Shown here piece after piece: positions 34,146 through 42,401 of a DNA stretch of 64,000 nt. Source of the stretch: Paenibacillus herberti (GTDB lineage Bacteria > Bacillota > Bacilli > Paenibacillales > Paenibacillaceae); the NCBI RefSeq assembly GCF_002233675.1, contig NZ_NMUQ01000001.1:444680-508679 (forward strand), given 5' to 3'. The notes beneath the pieces are model-generated. The model did no database searches. It was not told the origin of the DNA and saw nothing but the letters and a program-made list of their open reading frames with translations. Both the position numbers and the translations under genes were made by a program. Numbering within the stretch: position 1 is the stretch's first letter; each line of letters begins with the position of its first letter.

Positions 34146-35504
34146 ATGATGTCTATCAGCACTCAGCAAGACTACCTGCAACTGCAAGGCGAAAGGGAGT
34201 CCCAGGCAAGATCGTATCCTCGCCGTTTTCCGCTGGTCATCCATAAGGCCAAAGGTATGATAATTACGGATATGGATGGAAAGTCCTACTACGATTGCTT
34301 GGCTGGAGCCGGTACTTTGGCGCTTGGTCATAATCATGATGTCGTCGTCGAAGCAATCAAAAAGACGCTGGATCAGCAAATTCCGTTACATACGCTGGAT
34401 TTGGCCACACCGCTTAAGGTGGAATTCATGAACGAGATTTTTGCGATTCTGCCTGATGAGCTCAAACATACCGCTAAAATTCAGTTTTGCGGTCCTACAG
34501 GAGCTGACGCTGTCGAGGCTGCAATCAAACTCGTTAAAAACGCTACAAAGGGCGGGGCAATTTTGGCCTTCCAGGGCGCCTATCACGGTTCCACTCAAGC
34601 GACTCTCTCCATGAGCGGCAATTTGAGTAAAAAAGCCAATCTGCAAAGCTTGCTGCCTAATGTTCATTTCCTTCCATTCCCTTATGAGTACCGCTGCCCA
34701 TTCGGTGTTGGCAACGGCAAGACGGCCGAGATCAGCGCTCAATATATCGAGAATCTACTGAATGATGTCGAGAGCGGCATTGCCGAGCCTTGCGGTGTCA
34801 TCGTGGAGACGGTTCAAGGCGAGGGCGGTTCGATTCCGGCGGATATCCAATGGCTCAAGGAATTGCGGCGGATAACGGCCGAGAGAGGCATTCCGCTCAT
34901 TATTGACGAGGTTCAGACGGGCATTGGCCGGACCGGCAAAATGTTTTCATTTGAGCATGCCGGCATCGTGCCTGATGTTATTGTATGCTCCAAAGCGATT
35001 GGCGGCAGTTTGCCGATGTCGGTTGTCATTTATAAAGAAGAGTTGGATCAGTGGCAACCGGGGGCGCATACAGGAACCTTCAGGGGCAATCAGCTTGGTA
35101 TGGCAACGGGTCTGGCTACGCTTGCTTATATTAGGGAAAACCGGGTTCTGGATAATGTAAACGAACGCAGTAAACAGTTTTTTGAAACTCTTAACCGGCT
35201 GCAAGAGAAGTATGAAGAGATCGGCGATGTGCGCGGCAGAGGGCTGATGATTGGCGTGGAGCTCGTTGACCCGCGTGGAAAAGTTGATCGTCTGGGACAT
35301 TATTTACCGAACGGACAGCTTGCTTCCAAAATCCAGGACAGATGTTTTGCGAATGGACTTATTATCGAATCCGGCGGCAGACATTCGGCTGTGCTGCGCT
35401 TCTTGCCACCGCTTACGATCACGGCCAGCGAAACGGCGGAGGTATTATCCATTTTTGAAAAGTCGGTCATGGAGGCCGTCGAGGAGAGCCGAGTTGCTCA
35501 CTAA
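34146..35504 (+). CDS. Diaminobutyrate-2-oxoglutarate aminotransferase (AcsF-like)
   Basis: A PLP enzyme of class III aminotransferases, 452 residues, that makes L-2,4-diaminobutyrate from aspartate semialdehyde and glutamate. Signatures are DMDGKSYYDCLAGAGTLALG, FCGPTGADAVEAAIK, FQGAYHGSTQATL, IIDEVQTGIGRTGKMF and the PLP lysine in VCSKAIGGSLP. The 2,4-diaminobutyrate aminotransferases of siderophore operons (AcsF of achromobactin and Dat of rhizobactin-type pathways) show the same pattern. It lies second in the operon, preceded by AAAGGAGCG. The product would be a diamine building block for the three NIS synthetases. ATG 34149 is an equally possible start. Confidence 0.88.
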   Translation: MMSISTQQDYLQLQGERESQARSYPRRFPLVIHKAKGMIITDMDGKSYYDCLAGAGTLALGHNHDVVVEAIKKTLDQQIPLHTLDLATPLKVEFMNEIFAILPDELKHTAKIQFCGPTGADAVEAAIKLVKNATKGGAILAFQGAYHGSTQATLSMSGNLSKKANLQSLLPNVHFLPFPYEYRCPFGVGNGKTAEISAQYIENLLNDVESGIAEPCGVIVETVQGEGGSIPADIQWLKELRRITAERGIPLIIDEVQTGIGRTGKMFSFEHAGIVPDVIVCSKAIGGSLPMSVVIYKEELDQWQPGAHTGTFRGNQLGMATGLATLAYIRENRVLDNVNERSKQFFETLNRLQEKYEEIGDVRGRGLMIGVELVDPRGKVDRLGHYLPNGQLASKIQDRCFANGLIIESGGRHSAVLRFLPPLTITASETAEVLSIFEKSVMEAVEESRVAH

Positions 35505-35519
35505 GGGCTGCAGCTATTA

Positions 35520-36926
35520 ATGAAAAAGCATTCGATCCTATTCGCTGTTCTGCTTGGCGCTTTTTCGCTTGTGTTGACCAATAGCGCCTTCAATATCCTG
35601 CTGCCGAGCTTGGTTACCTTGTATGGCATTTCAACCTCGCTGGGCGGCTGGTTAATGGCTCTTTATATATTGGCGATGACCATCACGATGCCGCTCACTT
35701 CGCTATTCGTCGATCGGTTCGGTCGCAAAAGAACCTATTTGTTCGGCCTGGCTCTATATGGGCTGACTTCCGTATTAGGAGCGGTGTTCAGCCATTACTT
35801 TGAGATCGCGATGCTGGTGCGCGTACTGCATGGCATTGCAGCTGGGCTGATGATCCCTTTGTCGCTTGTTTTGTTGTTCGACTATTACGGCAATGAGGCA
35901 AGAGGCAGGGTCGTTGGAGCTTGGGGCATGCTGCTTACGATTGCGCCCGCGATCGGGCCGACGCTTGGAGGAGTCATTATTCAATATGGCGACTTGAGCG
36001 CCTTATTCTGGATCAATGTTCCGTTTGCAGTCGCAGCGTTTGTCTGGTGCAGCTTCAAGATCAGCGCTTATCCTCCAGTACGCCGCAAAACTATTCATTG
36101 GCAGAACGTTACCCTGCTCGTCCTGGGCGTCGCCGCGTTTAGCTTGGGCATTCAGTTCGTATCTCAGCCCGGCGTGCCGGCTTGGGGGGCGGCAGCTTTG
36201 TTATTGCTCGGCGCAGCAGCAGGCATCCAATTTCTAAGAGTGGAGAGTAAAAAGGAAGAGCCGCTAATTCGTTTTGGATTGCTGAAACGCTATCCCGTCT
36301 ATACGGCAGCGCTCGTCGTGGCAGCGGTACAGGATGCCGTTATGTTCGGCGTAATCTTTGTGCTGCCGCTCTTTTTCCAAGAAGCGCTGAATTTGTCGCC
36401 AGCAGCAGCAGGAGCGATGTTCATTCCGACCGCCATCGCGACAAGCTTGTTCGCCTGGATCGGAGGCAGCCTGGTCGATGCCGGCAAATCGCGGGTATTT
36501 ATCGGATACGGCATCTTTTTTGTCGCCCTTTCCATCGTTTCCTTCGCCTTTTTGCCGCAAACGGCTCCGCTTGTTTTAGTTATGGCATTAATGGCGCTGA
36601 GAGGCATCGGCAATGGGCTTTCGGAAATGTCGCTTACGACGATCGGCTTTGCTGCTTTGCCGGAAGAGGATTTGCATGAAGGTTCGGCGTTGGCGAACAC
36701 GATCCAGCGGCTGGCCTCTTCCTTTACGGTCATGCTGCTCGCTGTTTATTACGATTACCGCAAAGGGATGCTGATTGATGCGGGACAGCTTGCCAACAAT
36801 GCCGGGTGGACGGCTCTAAAGGAAGAATGTCTGCTGCTTGGAGCGTTGCTGCTACTGACGCTGCCTCTGCTGCGGGTTATTAAACTAAAGAGGGTGAATG
36901 ACGTTGCTGGGGAACAGGCAGCTTGA
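35520..36926 (+). CDS. MFS exporter of the siderophore operon
   Basis: A 468-residue major facilitator, probably of the 14-helix DHA2 type, with the first-loop motif LFVDRFGRKRTYLFGLALYG and about 13-14 hydrophobic helices. It lies inside the biosynthesis operon and overlaps the first NIS gene by 29 bases, so it very likely exports the finished siderophore, like YhcA in the achromobactin operon. The ATG follows the aminotransferase by 15 bases with the weak site GGGCTGCAG, suggesting coupling. Confidence 0.85.
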   Translation: MKKHSILFAVLLGAFSLVLTNSAFNILLPSLVTLYGISTSLGGWLMALYILAMTITMPLTSLFVDRFGRKRTYLFGLALYGLTSVLGAVFSHYFEIAMLVRVLHGIAAGLMIPLSLVLLFDYYGNEARGRVVGAWGMLLTIAPAIGPTLGGVIIQYGDLSALFWINVPFAVAAFVWCSFKISAYPPVRRKTIHWQNVTLLVLGVAAFSLGIQFVSQPGVPAWGAAALLLLGAAAGIQFLRVESKKEEPLIRFGLLKRYPVYTAALVVAAVQDAVMFGVIFVLPLFFQEALNLSPAAAGAMFIPTAIATSLFAWIGGSLVDAGKSRVFIGYGIFFVALSIVSFAFLPQTAPLVLVMALMALRGIGNGLSEMSLTTIGFAALPEEDLHEGSALANTIQRLASSFTVMLLAVYYDYRKGMLIDAGQLANNAGWTALKEECLLLGALLLLTLPLLRVIKLKRVNDVAGEQAA

Positions 36927-38565
36927 GGCCCAGAAATGGGCTAACCAACATACATGCAGGACGTTGCTGAACTGTTATGCCAGAGAGTTCCGCCAGGAAT
37001 CAAGTTTTACCGAATCATCGCATCATTACGCGATTTCCTTTCCTGCTAGCGGAGTTGTCGTTTCGGGCAAGCTAGCCCGCTGGTCGGCAATCGGTGAGCA
37101 TCGGTACGAGAGTTATACAGCCAGTACCGGGCAGGAGCTGGACAGCGCAGACCTGGCGTTATGGATAACAAAGGAGCTTGGCAAAGAGTTGCCTATGCTG
37201 ACGACGGAGCTGCAGGAGCAGTTTTTCCGCAATGTCGCGGGCAGTAAACGGAATTTGGCGTTATTCATGGAGCAAGTTGATTTACCACGGATGAGCGATT
37301 ATAGAACCTCCGAGCAATCGTTACTTCACGGGCACCCTTTCCATCCTTTTCCGAAAAACACGTTAGGCTTCTCCGAAGCCGATGTTCGGCACTATTGCCC
37401 GGAGCTTCGAGCCTCATTCCAGCTTTGTTATGTAGCGGTGCGGCATGATGTGTTCGAGGAGGAGTGGGTAGCGGAGGAGCGGCGCATCGAGCCCCCTCGG
37501 GAAGCCCGCGATCAGGCGCTAATCATGCTTCAGGATTCCGTGCATTTGTATAAATTGCTGCCCATCCATCCATGGCAGTATGAACATGTGCAATCAATGG
37601 AAGAAGTTCAAGATTATATAGGGGAAAGCAAAATTGTGCTGCTCGGAAACTGCGGCCCGTTATGTTATCCAACCTCGTCTGTCCGCACGGTTTATGTCCC
37701 CGAGCTAAGCTGCAACATCAAGCTTTCCCTGGATGTTCAGATTACGAATATGCGCCGAACGAACTCGCGGGAGCAAATGCGCCGGACGATGGATGCAGCT
37801 GCCTTTTTGCTGCGGAGCAGATGCTTCGAGAACGAAAAGCATACGGCTATCGCTTACGAGGAAGGGGTTGCGAGCTGTCGTATGGGGCGGGATGAGCTGA
37901 CCGCTCTGTTCACGATTGCATACCGTCCGGTGGAGTTTGATCTGACGTCCACCTATGTGATGTCCAGCTTGATTGAGACGGCGGCGGGAGAAGAGCAGCC
38001 GCTGCTTGCTTCTCTATTGCAAGTTGACCACGCGGAGGATTGGTTCCGCCGTTATTTGGAAATCTCACTACTGCCGATCGTTCGCATAGCGGATGAGAAA
38101 GGCATTCATTTTGAAGCCCATCTGCAAAACACGCTGCTTACGGTGAAGGATGAGATGCCTCATACATTTATTATTCGCGATCTGGAAGGCGTCAGCGTCA
38201 ATCGGGATAAGGTCGGTTTACCGGCGGAGGGGCCATTGTTCTATTCCAAGGAACAGGCCTGGGCGCGCACGAGTTATTATTTTATTATCAATCATCTTGG
38301 CTCCTTCATCCATGCGATGGCTACAGTGGCCGAGTGCAAGGAAGAGCGCTTCTGGTCGATTGTGCAAGATGTTCTTGGACAGGAGCTTGCGCGTAGCGGC
38401 AACGAGTATGTCCGGCATCTGCTGACGGCCGAATCGTTCCTGGCGAAGAGAAATATGGCGAGCTGTCTGGCTGGCGTGAGCGAAACGCCGACTTATGTTC
38501 CGGTGGATAATTTAATGAAACGTGTAGGGAGTGTAGTGGATGTTACAGACAAGCAGCTTGTCTAA
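36898..38565 (+). CDS. IucA/IucC-family NIS siderophore synthetase (first)
   Basis: An NRPS-independent siderophore synthetase of 555 residues. These enzymes adenylate a carboxylate (citrate, citryl amide or 2-oxoglutarate) and join it to an amine or alcohol. Visible motifs are HGHPFHPFPKNTLGFS, LPIHPWQYEH, TSSVRTVYVP and the late FEAHLQNTLLTV with the RDLEGV stretch. It is the shortest of the three paralogues here. ATG 36898 overlaps the exporter end and is preceded by AGAGGG. The next NIS gene starts 26 bases before its stop. By operon content it corresponds to AcsA, AcsC or AcsD, but I cannot decide which from sequence alone. Confidence 0.88.
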   Translation: MTLLGNRQLEAQKWANQHTCRTLLNCYAREFRQESSFTESSHHYAISFPASGVVVSGKLARWSAIGEHRYESYTASTGQELDSADLALWITKELGKELPMLTTELQEQFFRNVAGSKRNLALFMEQVDLPRMSDYRTSEQSLLHGHPFHPFPKNTLGFSEADVRHYCPELRASFQLCYVAVRHDVFEEEWVAEERRIEPPREARDQALIMLQDSVHLYKLLPIHPWQYEHVQSMEEVQDYIGESKIVLLGNCGPLCYPTSSVRTVYVPELSCNIKLSLDVQITNMRRTNSREQMRRTMDAAAFLLRSRCFENEKHTAIAYEEGVASCRMGRDELTALFTIAYRPVEFDLTSTYVMSSLIETAAGEEQPLLASLLQVDHAEDWFRRYLEISLLPIVRIADEKGIHFEAHLQNTLLTVKDEMPHTFIIRDLEGVSVNRDKVGLPAEGPLFYSKEQAWARTSYYFIINHLGSFIHAMATVAECKEERFWSIVQDVLGQELARSGNEYVRHLLTAESFLAKRNMASCLAGVSETPTYVPVDNLMKRVGSVVDVTDKQLV

Positions 38566-40321
38566 ATCAGAGATTAGTGCCCTGCAAGAGGTCGCGGAAA
38601 GAGTGATGCGCCAATCGCTGCAGGCGCTCATGTTTGAAGGTATTCTGGAAGCGCAGCAGGCGGATGGAGAATGGATGCTGCTCGGCCGGAAGGAGGACGG
38701 CTCGCCGGTTCGGTATACGTTCGAGGCTTCCGTCAAGGAATCATTCGGCCGCGTCCGGCTTGTGCCGCATTCCATCCGCCGTGAGGGTGAAACGGGATTC
38801 AGTCTGTATCCCTTTTTGGAAGAGGTGCTGCAAAACCGCTTGGACGGCGCTCAACTGAACGCGTTTCTCCACGAGCTTACGGAGACGCTCGTTAAAGACA
38901 GCCAATCTCGCGCGGCGCAGCCCGAACAGATTCCGCATTCCGAGCGGCATTATGAAGCGCTGGAAAGTTATATGGCGGATGGACATCCTTACCATCCGAG
39001 TTATAAATCGCGGCTTGGCTTCAGCCTGGCGGACAATGAGGCGTACGGCCCCGAGTTCAACCGCGAGGTTGAGCTGACATGGGTTGCCGTCAACCAATCA
39101 TTGATCGATGTGTCACTCTCGCCGGGACTGTCACTGGAAGGGCTGTACAGCCAACATTTGAGCCGGGAGGATATGCGCCGGTTCCACCAAACGCTGAGCG
39201 AGCGTGGGGATGCGGACAAGACGTATGTGTACGTTCCGGTGCATCCTTGGCAGCTGGAAAATAAACTGCCGAACGTATTCGCGGAGCAGCTGGAAAACGG
39301 GGACATCGTGCCGCTCGGCGCGGCGGAAGGCAAATACCGGGCGCAGCAGTCGATCCGCACGCTGGCAAGCCGTGCGAACACGGAGGCTCCTTACATCAAG
39401 CTTGCGCTGAGCATTACGAACACATCGACGAGCCGCATTCTGGCGCATCATACAACGCAGAACGCGCCGCTCGTCAGCGAATGGTTGGAGCGGATCGTGA
39501 GTAGCGATGCCGTTCTCCAGGGGGCGGGCTTCCGCTTGCTGAAGGAGGAGGCAGGTGTATCGTTCCGCTACGATTCTTTGCCGGGATTGCAGTACCGCAC
39601 CGCTTACGGAACATTGGGAGCGATTTTTCGGCAAAATGTGTCCCAATATTTGCAGCCTAGCGAGGAGGCTTGGCCGCTCAACGCGCTGCTGCTCCGCCAG
39701 AGGAACGGCGAGCCGTTCCTACAGGAAGCGATCCAGCGGCATGGTGTCTCCAAATGGAGCCGCGAGCTGATTCGCACCGTCGTTGTGCCGATCGTCCATC
39801 TGCTGTACGGCCACGGCATCGCTCTGGAATCCCACGCGCAGAATATCATTCTTGTTGTGGAGGATCTGCTGCCGAAACGGATTATTTTGAAGGATCTGCA
39901 TGATGGAGTGCGTTACGTTCCAAGCAAGCTGCTGCACCCGGAGTGGCAGCCTCAGCTGCATCCCGAGCCGGAAACGCATCGCAAGTTCAACCGTTACTCG
40001 TTCCTGCAGACGGAATCCGTGAACGATGTCCGTGATTATACGTTCGACGCTTTCTTCTTCATTTGCATGACGGATATTTGCTGGGCACTGGAAGACTTCG
40101 GCCTGAGTGAGGGCGAGTTCTGGAAAACATGCACGGAAGTCATTCTGGATTACCAGCGTCAGCATCCCGAATATGCGGAGCGGTACGAGATGTTCGATCT
40201 GTTCGCGGATGATGCGCTGATTGAGGAAATGACGAAGCGGCGCATTTATGGCGATGGCGAGCTGTATTTCCGGAGTGCGCTCAATCCGCTGCGGCTGGCG
40301 AGGGAAGCGATCCAAGGATGA
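38540..40321 (+). CDS. IucA/IucC-family NIS siderophore synthetase (second)
   Basis: The second NIS synthetase, 593 residues. Motifs are DGHPYHPSYKSRLGFS, VPVHPWQLENKL, QQSIRTLASR, KLALSITNTSTSRIL, and ESHAQNIILVVEDLLPKRII followed by LKDLHDG. The KLxLxIxxTSxxR segment and the HxQN motif are classic for NIS active sites. It overlaps the preceding NIS gene by 26 bases and the aldolase gene by the four-base ATGA. It should condense citrate or 2-oxoglutarate with a diamine or related partner. Its substrate class is not assigned. Confidence 0.9.
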   Translation: MLQTSSLSKSEISALQEVAERVMRQSLQALMFEGILEAQQADGEWMLLGRKEDGSPVRYTFEASVKESFGRVRLVPHSIRREGETGFSLYPFLEEVLQNRLDGAQLNAFLHELTETLVKDSQSRAAQPEQIPHSERHYEALESYMADGHPYHPSYKSRLGFSLADNEAYGPEFNREVELTWVAVNQSLIDVSLSPGLSLEGLYSQHLSREDMRRFHQTLSERGDADKTYVYVPVHPWQLENKLPNVFAEQLENGDIVPLGAAEGKYRAQQSIRTLASRANTEAPYIKLALSITNTSTSRILAHHTTQNAPLVSEWLERIVSSDAVLQGAGFRLLKEEAGVSFRYDSLPGLQYRTAYGTLGAIFRQNVSQYLQPSEEAWPLNALLLRQRNGEPFLQEAIQRHGVSKWSRELIRTVVVPIVHLLYGHGIALESHAQNIILVVEDLLPKRIILKDLHDGVRYVPSKLLHPEWQPQLHPEPETHRKFNRYSFLQTESVNDVRDYTFDAFFFICMTDICWALEDFGLSEGEFWKTCTEVILDYQRQHPEYAERYEMFDLFADDALIEEMTKRRIYGDGELYFRSALNPLRLAREAIQG

Positions 40322-41097
40322 GAACTAACAAGCTTAAAGCCAAGCTGCGGGAAGGGCGAGCGGTATATGGCTTGTTCGTCTCGATCCCGCATCCCATCAT
40401 CATTGAGATGATTGCCCAGGCTGAATTTGACTTTGTCATCATCGACTGCGAGCATGCCACTACGAATATGGAAACCGTGGAAGAGATGGTGCGTGCTGCT
40501 GAGCTGCATGATTTAACGCCGCTGGTTCGAATCTCCAAAGTGGATCGCATCGAGATTCTCAAGGCGCTGGACTGTGGCGCTCAAGGCATTGTCATTCCAA
40601 GCGTGGAGGCTAAGGAGCAGGTCGAAGAGGCAGTGCGCCACGCCTTTTATCATCCGATCGGTATGCGCAGTCTGAATAGCGGGCGTCCGGCGTCGTTTGC
40701 GAAACATTCGCTAGTGGACTACATCGCGGAAGCAAACGAAGAGCTGATGATCATTCCAATGATTGAGAGTGTGGAGGGAGTCCGCCGCAGCATGGAGATT
40801 TTGAGTCTGCCTCATATCGATTTTGTGCTGGAGGGAGCGGCTGATCTATCGCAATCGCTCTCGGTGCCTTGGCAGACGGAGCATCCTGATGTGTTAAAAG
40901 CGCTTGAGGTGGTTTTCTCCGCTTCCGGCGCCTGCGGCGTTCCCTATGCGACTGTGTCGCGCAGCGTGGACGGTCACAGACAGTGGGCGGAGCGGGGCGT
41001 GCGCATTTTTGTGCTTGGCGACGACAGGAATACGGCGTTTCGGGCCTATCGGCAAAAGCGGGCTGACTATAGTAGCGCAACGGAGGTAAAACAATGA
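40318..41097 (+). CDS. HpcH/HpaI aldolase-like citrate synthase (SbnG/AcsB-like)
   Basis: A 259-residue TIM-barrel protein of the HpcH/HpaI aldolase family. In siderophore operons the homologue SbnG condenses oxaloacetate and acetyl-CoA to make citrate for staphyloferrin B, and AcsB occupies the same place in the achromobactin operon. Metal/substrate motifs seen are FVIIDCEHATTN, GIVIPSVEAKEQVEEA, ELMIIPMIESVEGV, and IDFVLEGAADLSQSL. It overlaps both neighbours by four bases, so it is tightly coupled. A private citrate supply independent of the TCA cycle during iron starvation is the likely role. Confidence 0.88.
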   Translation: MRTNKLKAKLREGRAVYGLFVSIPHPIIIEMIAQAEFDFVIIDCEHATTNMETVEEMVRAAELHDLTPLVRISKVDRIEILKALDCGAQGIVIPSVEAKEQVEEAVRHAFYHPIGMRSLNSGRPASFAKHSLVDYIAEANEELMIIPMIESVEGVRRSMEILSLPHIDFVLEGAADLSQSLSVPWQTEHPDVLKALEVVFSASGACGVPYATVSRSVDGHRQWAERGVRIFVLGDDRNTAFRAYRQKRADYSSATEVKQ

Positions 41098-42401
41098 ATC
41101 GCCAAATAGAGCGCTGGATTCATGAGTGGCAGGCGGCAAGCGATGAGCCTGTGTGCGCATATGTGTACGATTTGGCAGGCATCCGGCGGCATGCCGCATC
41201 GCTGCTGCCTGGTTTGCCCCGGCAAGGCAAGCTGTTTTATGCGATCAAGGCTAATCCCGACAAGCGGATTATCGAGGCGCTACTACCAGTTGTGGCTGGC
41301 TTCGAGGTCGCTTCAATCGGTGAGCTTCGGCGGGTGAGAGAGGTGTCGGCGCAGGTGCCGATCCTGTTCGGAGGTCCGGGCAAAAAGGATACCGAGCTGG
41401 AGGCCGCCGTGGAACTCGGCGTGGCTTATATTCATGTGGAGAGTCTGCTTGAGCTGCGCAAGCTGATCGGCATAACGACGCGCTTGAAGCGGCCGGTTAA
41501 GGTGCTGCTGCGGGTTAACTTGAGTTCCGGACAGCTACCGCAGACGAAAATCGTCATGGGCGGCCGGCCGACCCCGTTCGGCCTCGATGAGTCGTATCTG
41601 GATGAAGCGATGAAAATCCTCGGCGCTTCGGACAATGAATTCGTGGAGTGCAGGGGGTTCCATTTCCACTCCTTGTCCAATAATGTGAACGCCGAGCTGC
41701 ATGCCGATATGGTTGATCTATATTTGGCGAAGGCGGAGGAGTGGAGAGCGCGCGGCCTTGATGTTCGCGTCATCAACGCGGGAGGCGGCTTCGGTGTAAC
41801 CTACGATGGCACACCGGGGTTTGAATGGGCGCGGTTCAGTGCTTTATTAAAGGAACGCGGTGTCGAAGCGAGACTAGGAGACACGGAGCTATTTTTTGAG
41901 CCCGGCAGATTTATCGTTGCGGATTACGGCTATTACGCGGTTGAGGTGGTCGATATTAAACGATCGCATGGCCAGTATTTTGCCGTTGTTCGCGGTGGCA
42001 CACATCATAACCGCCTTCCGGCCTCATGGGGGCATGATCATCCGTTTCACATTGTGGATTCGGAACGTTGGTCGTATCCATTCGCCCGACCGTCTGTGCA
42101 TGGGGATAAAGTGACGATTGCCGGCGAGCTGTGCACGCCGAAGGACCGACTACATACGGATGCTCCGGTGGAGCGGCTTCGGGCTGGTGACGTTGTCGTT
42201 TTTGTCAAATCCGGTGCTTACTGCTGGACGATATCCCATCATGATTTTTTAGGCCACCCGCATCCTGAATTCCATTACATTACGGAAGGAAATGACTATG
42301 CAGACATCGATAATTCCTGTGGAGGGCAGCAAAGCGCAGCGGCAGATCATGAAGGATCTGATGGACGCTCTGCTGTTCGAGCAGTTTTTCCGGTTCGATG
42401 A
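41094..42401 (+). CDS. PLP-dependent decarboxylase (SbnH/AcsE-like)
   Basis: A type III-fold PLP decarboxylase of the diaminopimelate/ornithine decarboxylase class. In staphyloferrin B synthesis SbnH decarboxylates a citryl-diaminopropionate intermediate; AcsE has the matching role in achromobactin synthesis on the citryl-serine intermediate. The PLP lysine lies in LFYAIKANPD. Other motifs are GFHFHSLSNN, VINAGGGFGV, FFEPGRFIVADYG and GELCTPKD. Relatives usually end near the HPHPEFHYI segment. Here the frame runs on for about 35 more residues inside the start of the next gene, giving a 104-base overlap. That suggests loss of the normal stop by a frameshift or an unusually long coupled overlap. 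Confidence 0.88.
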   Translation: MNRQIERWIHEWQAASDEPVCAYVYDLAGIRRHAASLLPGLPRQGKLFYAIKANPDKRIIEALLPVVAGFEVASIGELRRVREVSAQVPILFGGPGKKDTELEAAVELGVAYIHVESLLELRKLIGITTRLKRPVKVLLRVNLSSGQLPQTKIVMGGRPTPFGLDESYLDEAMKILGASDNEFVECRGFHFHSLSNNVNAELHADMVDLYLAKAEEWRARGLDVRVINAGGGFGVTYDGTPGFEWARFSALLKERGVEARLGDTELFFEPGRFIVADYGYYAVEVVDIKRSHGQYFAVVRGGTHHNRLPASWGHDHPFHIVDSERWSYPFARPSVHGDKVTIAGELCTPKDRLHTDAPVERLRAGDVVVFVKSGAYCWTISHHDFLGHPHPEFHYITEGNDYADIDNSCGGQQSAAADHEGSDGRSAVRAVFPVR

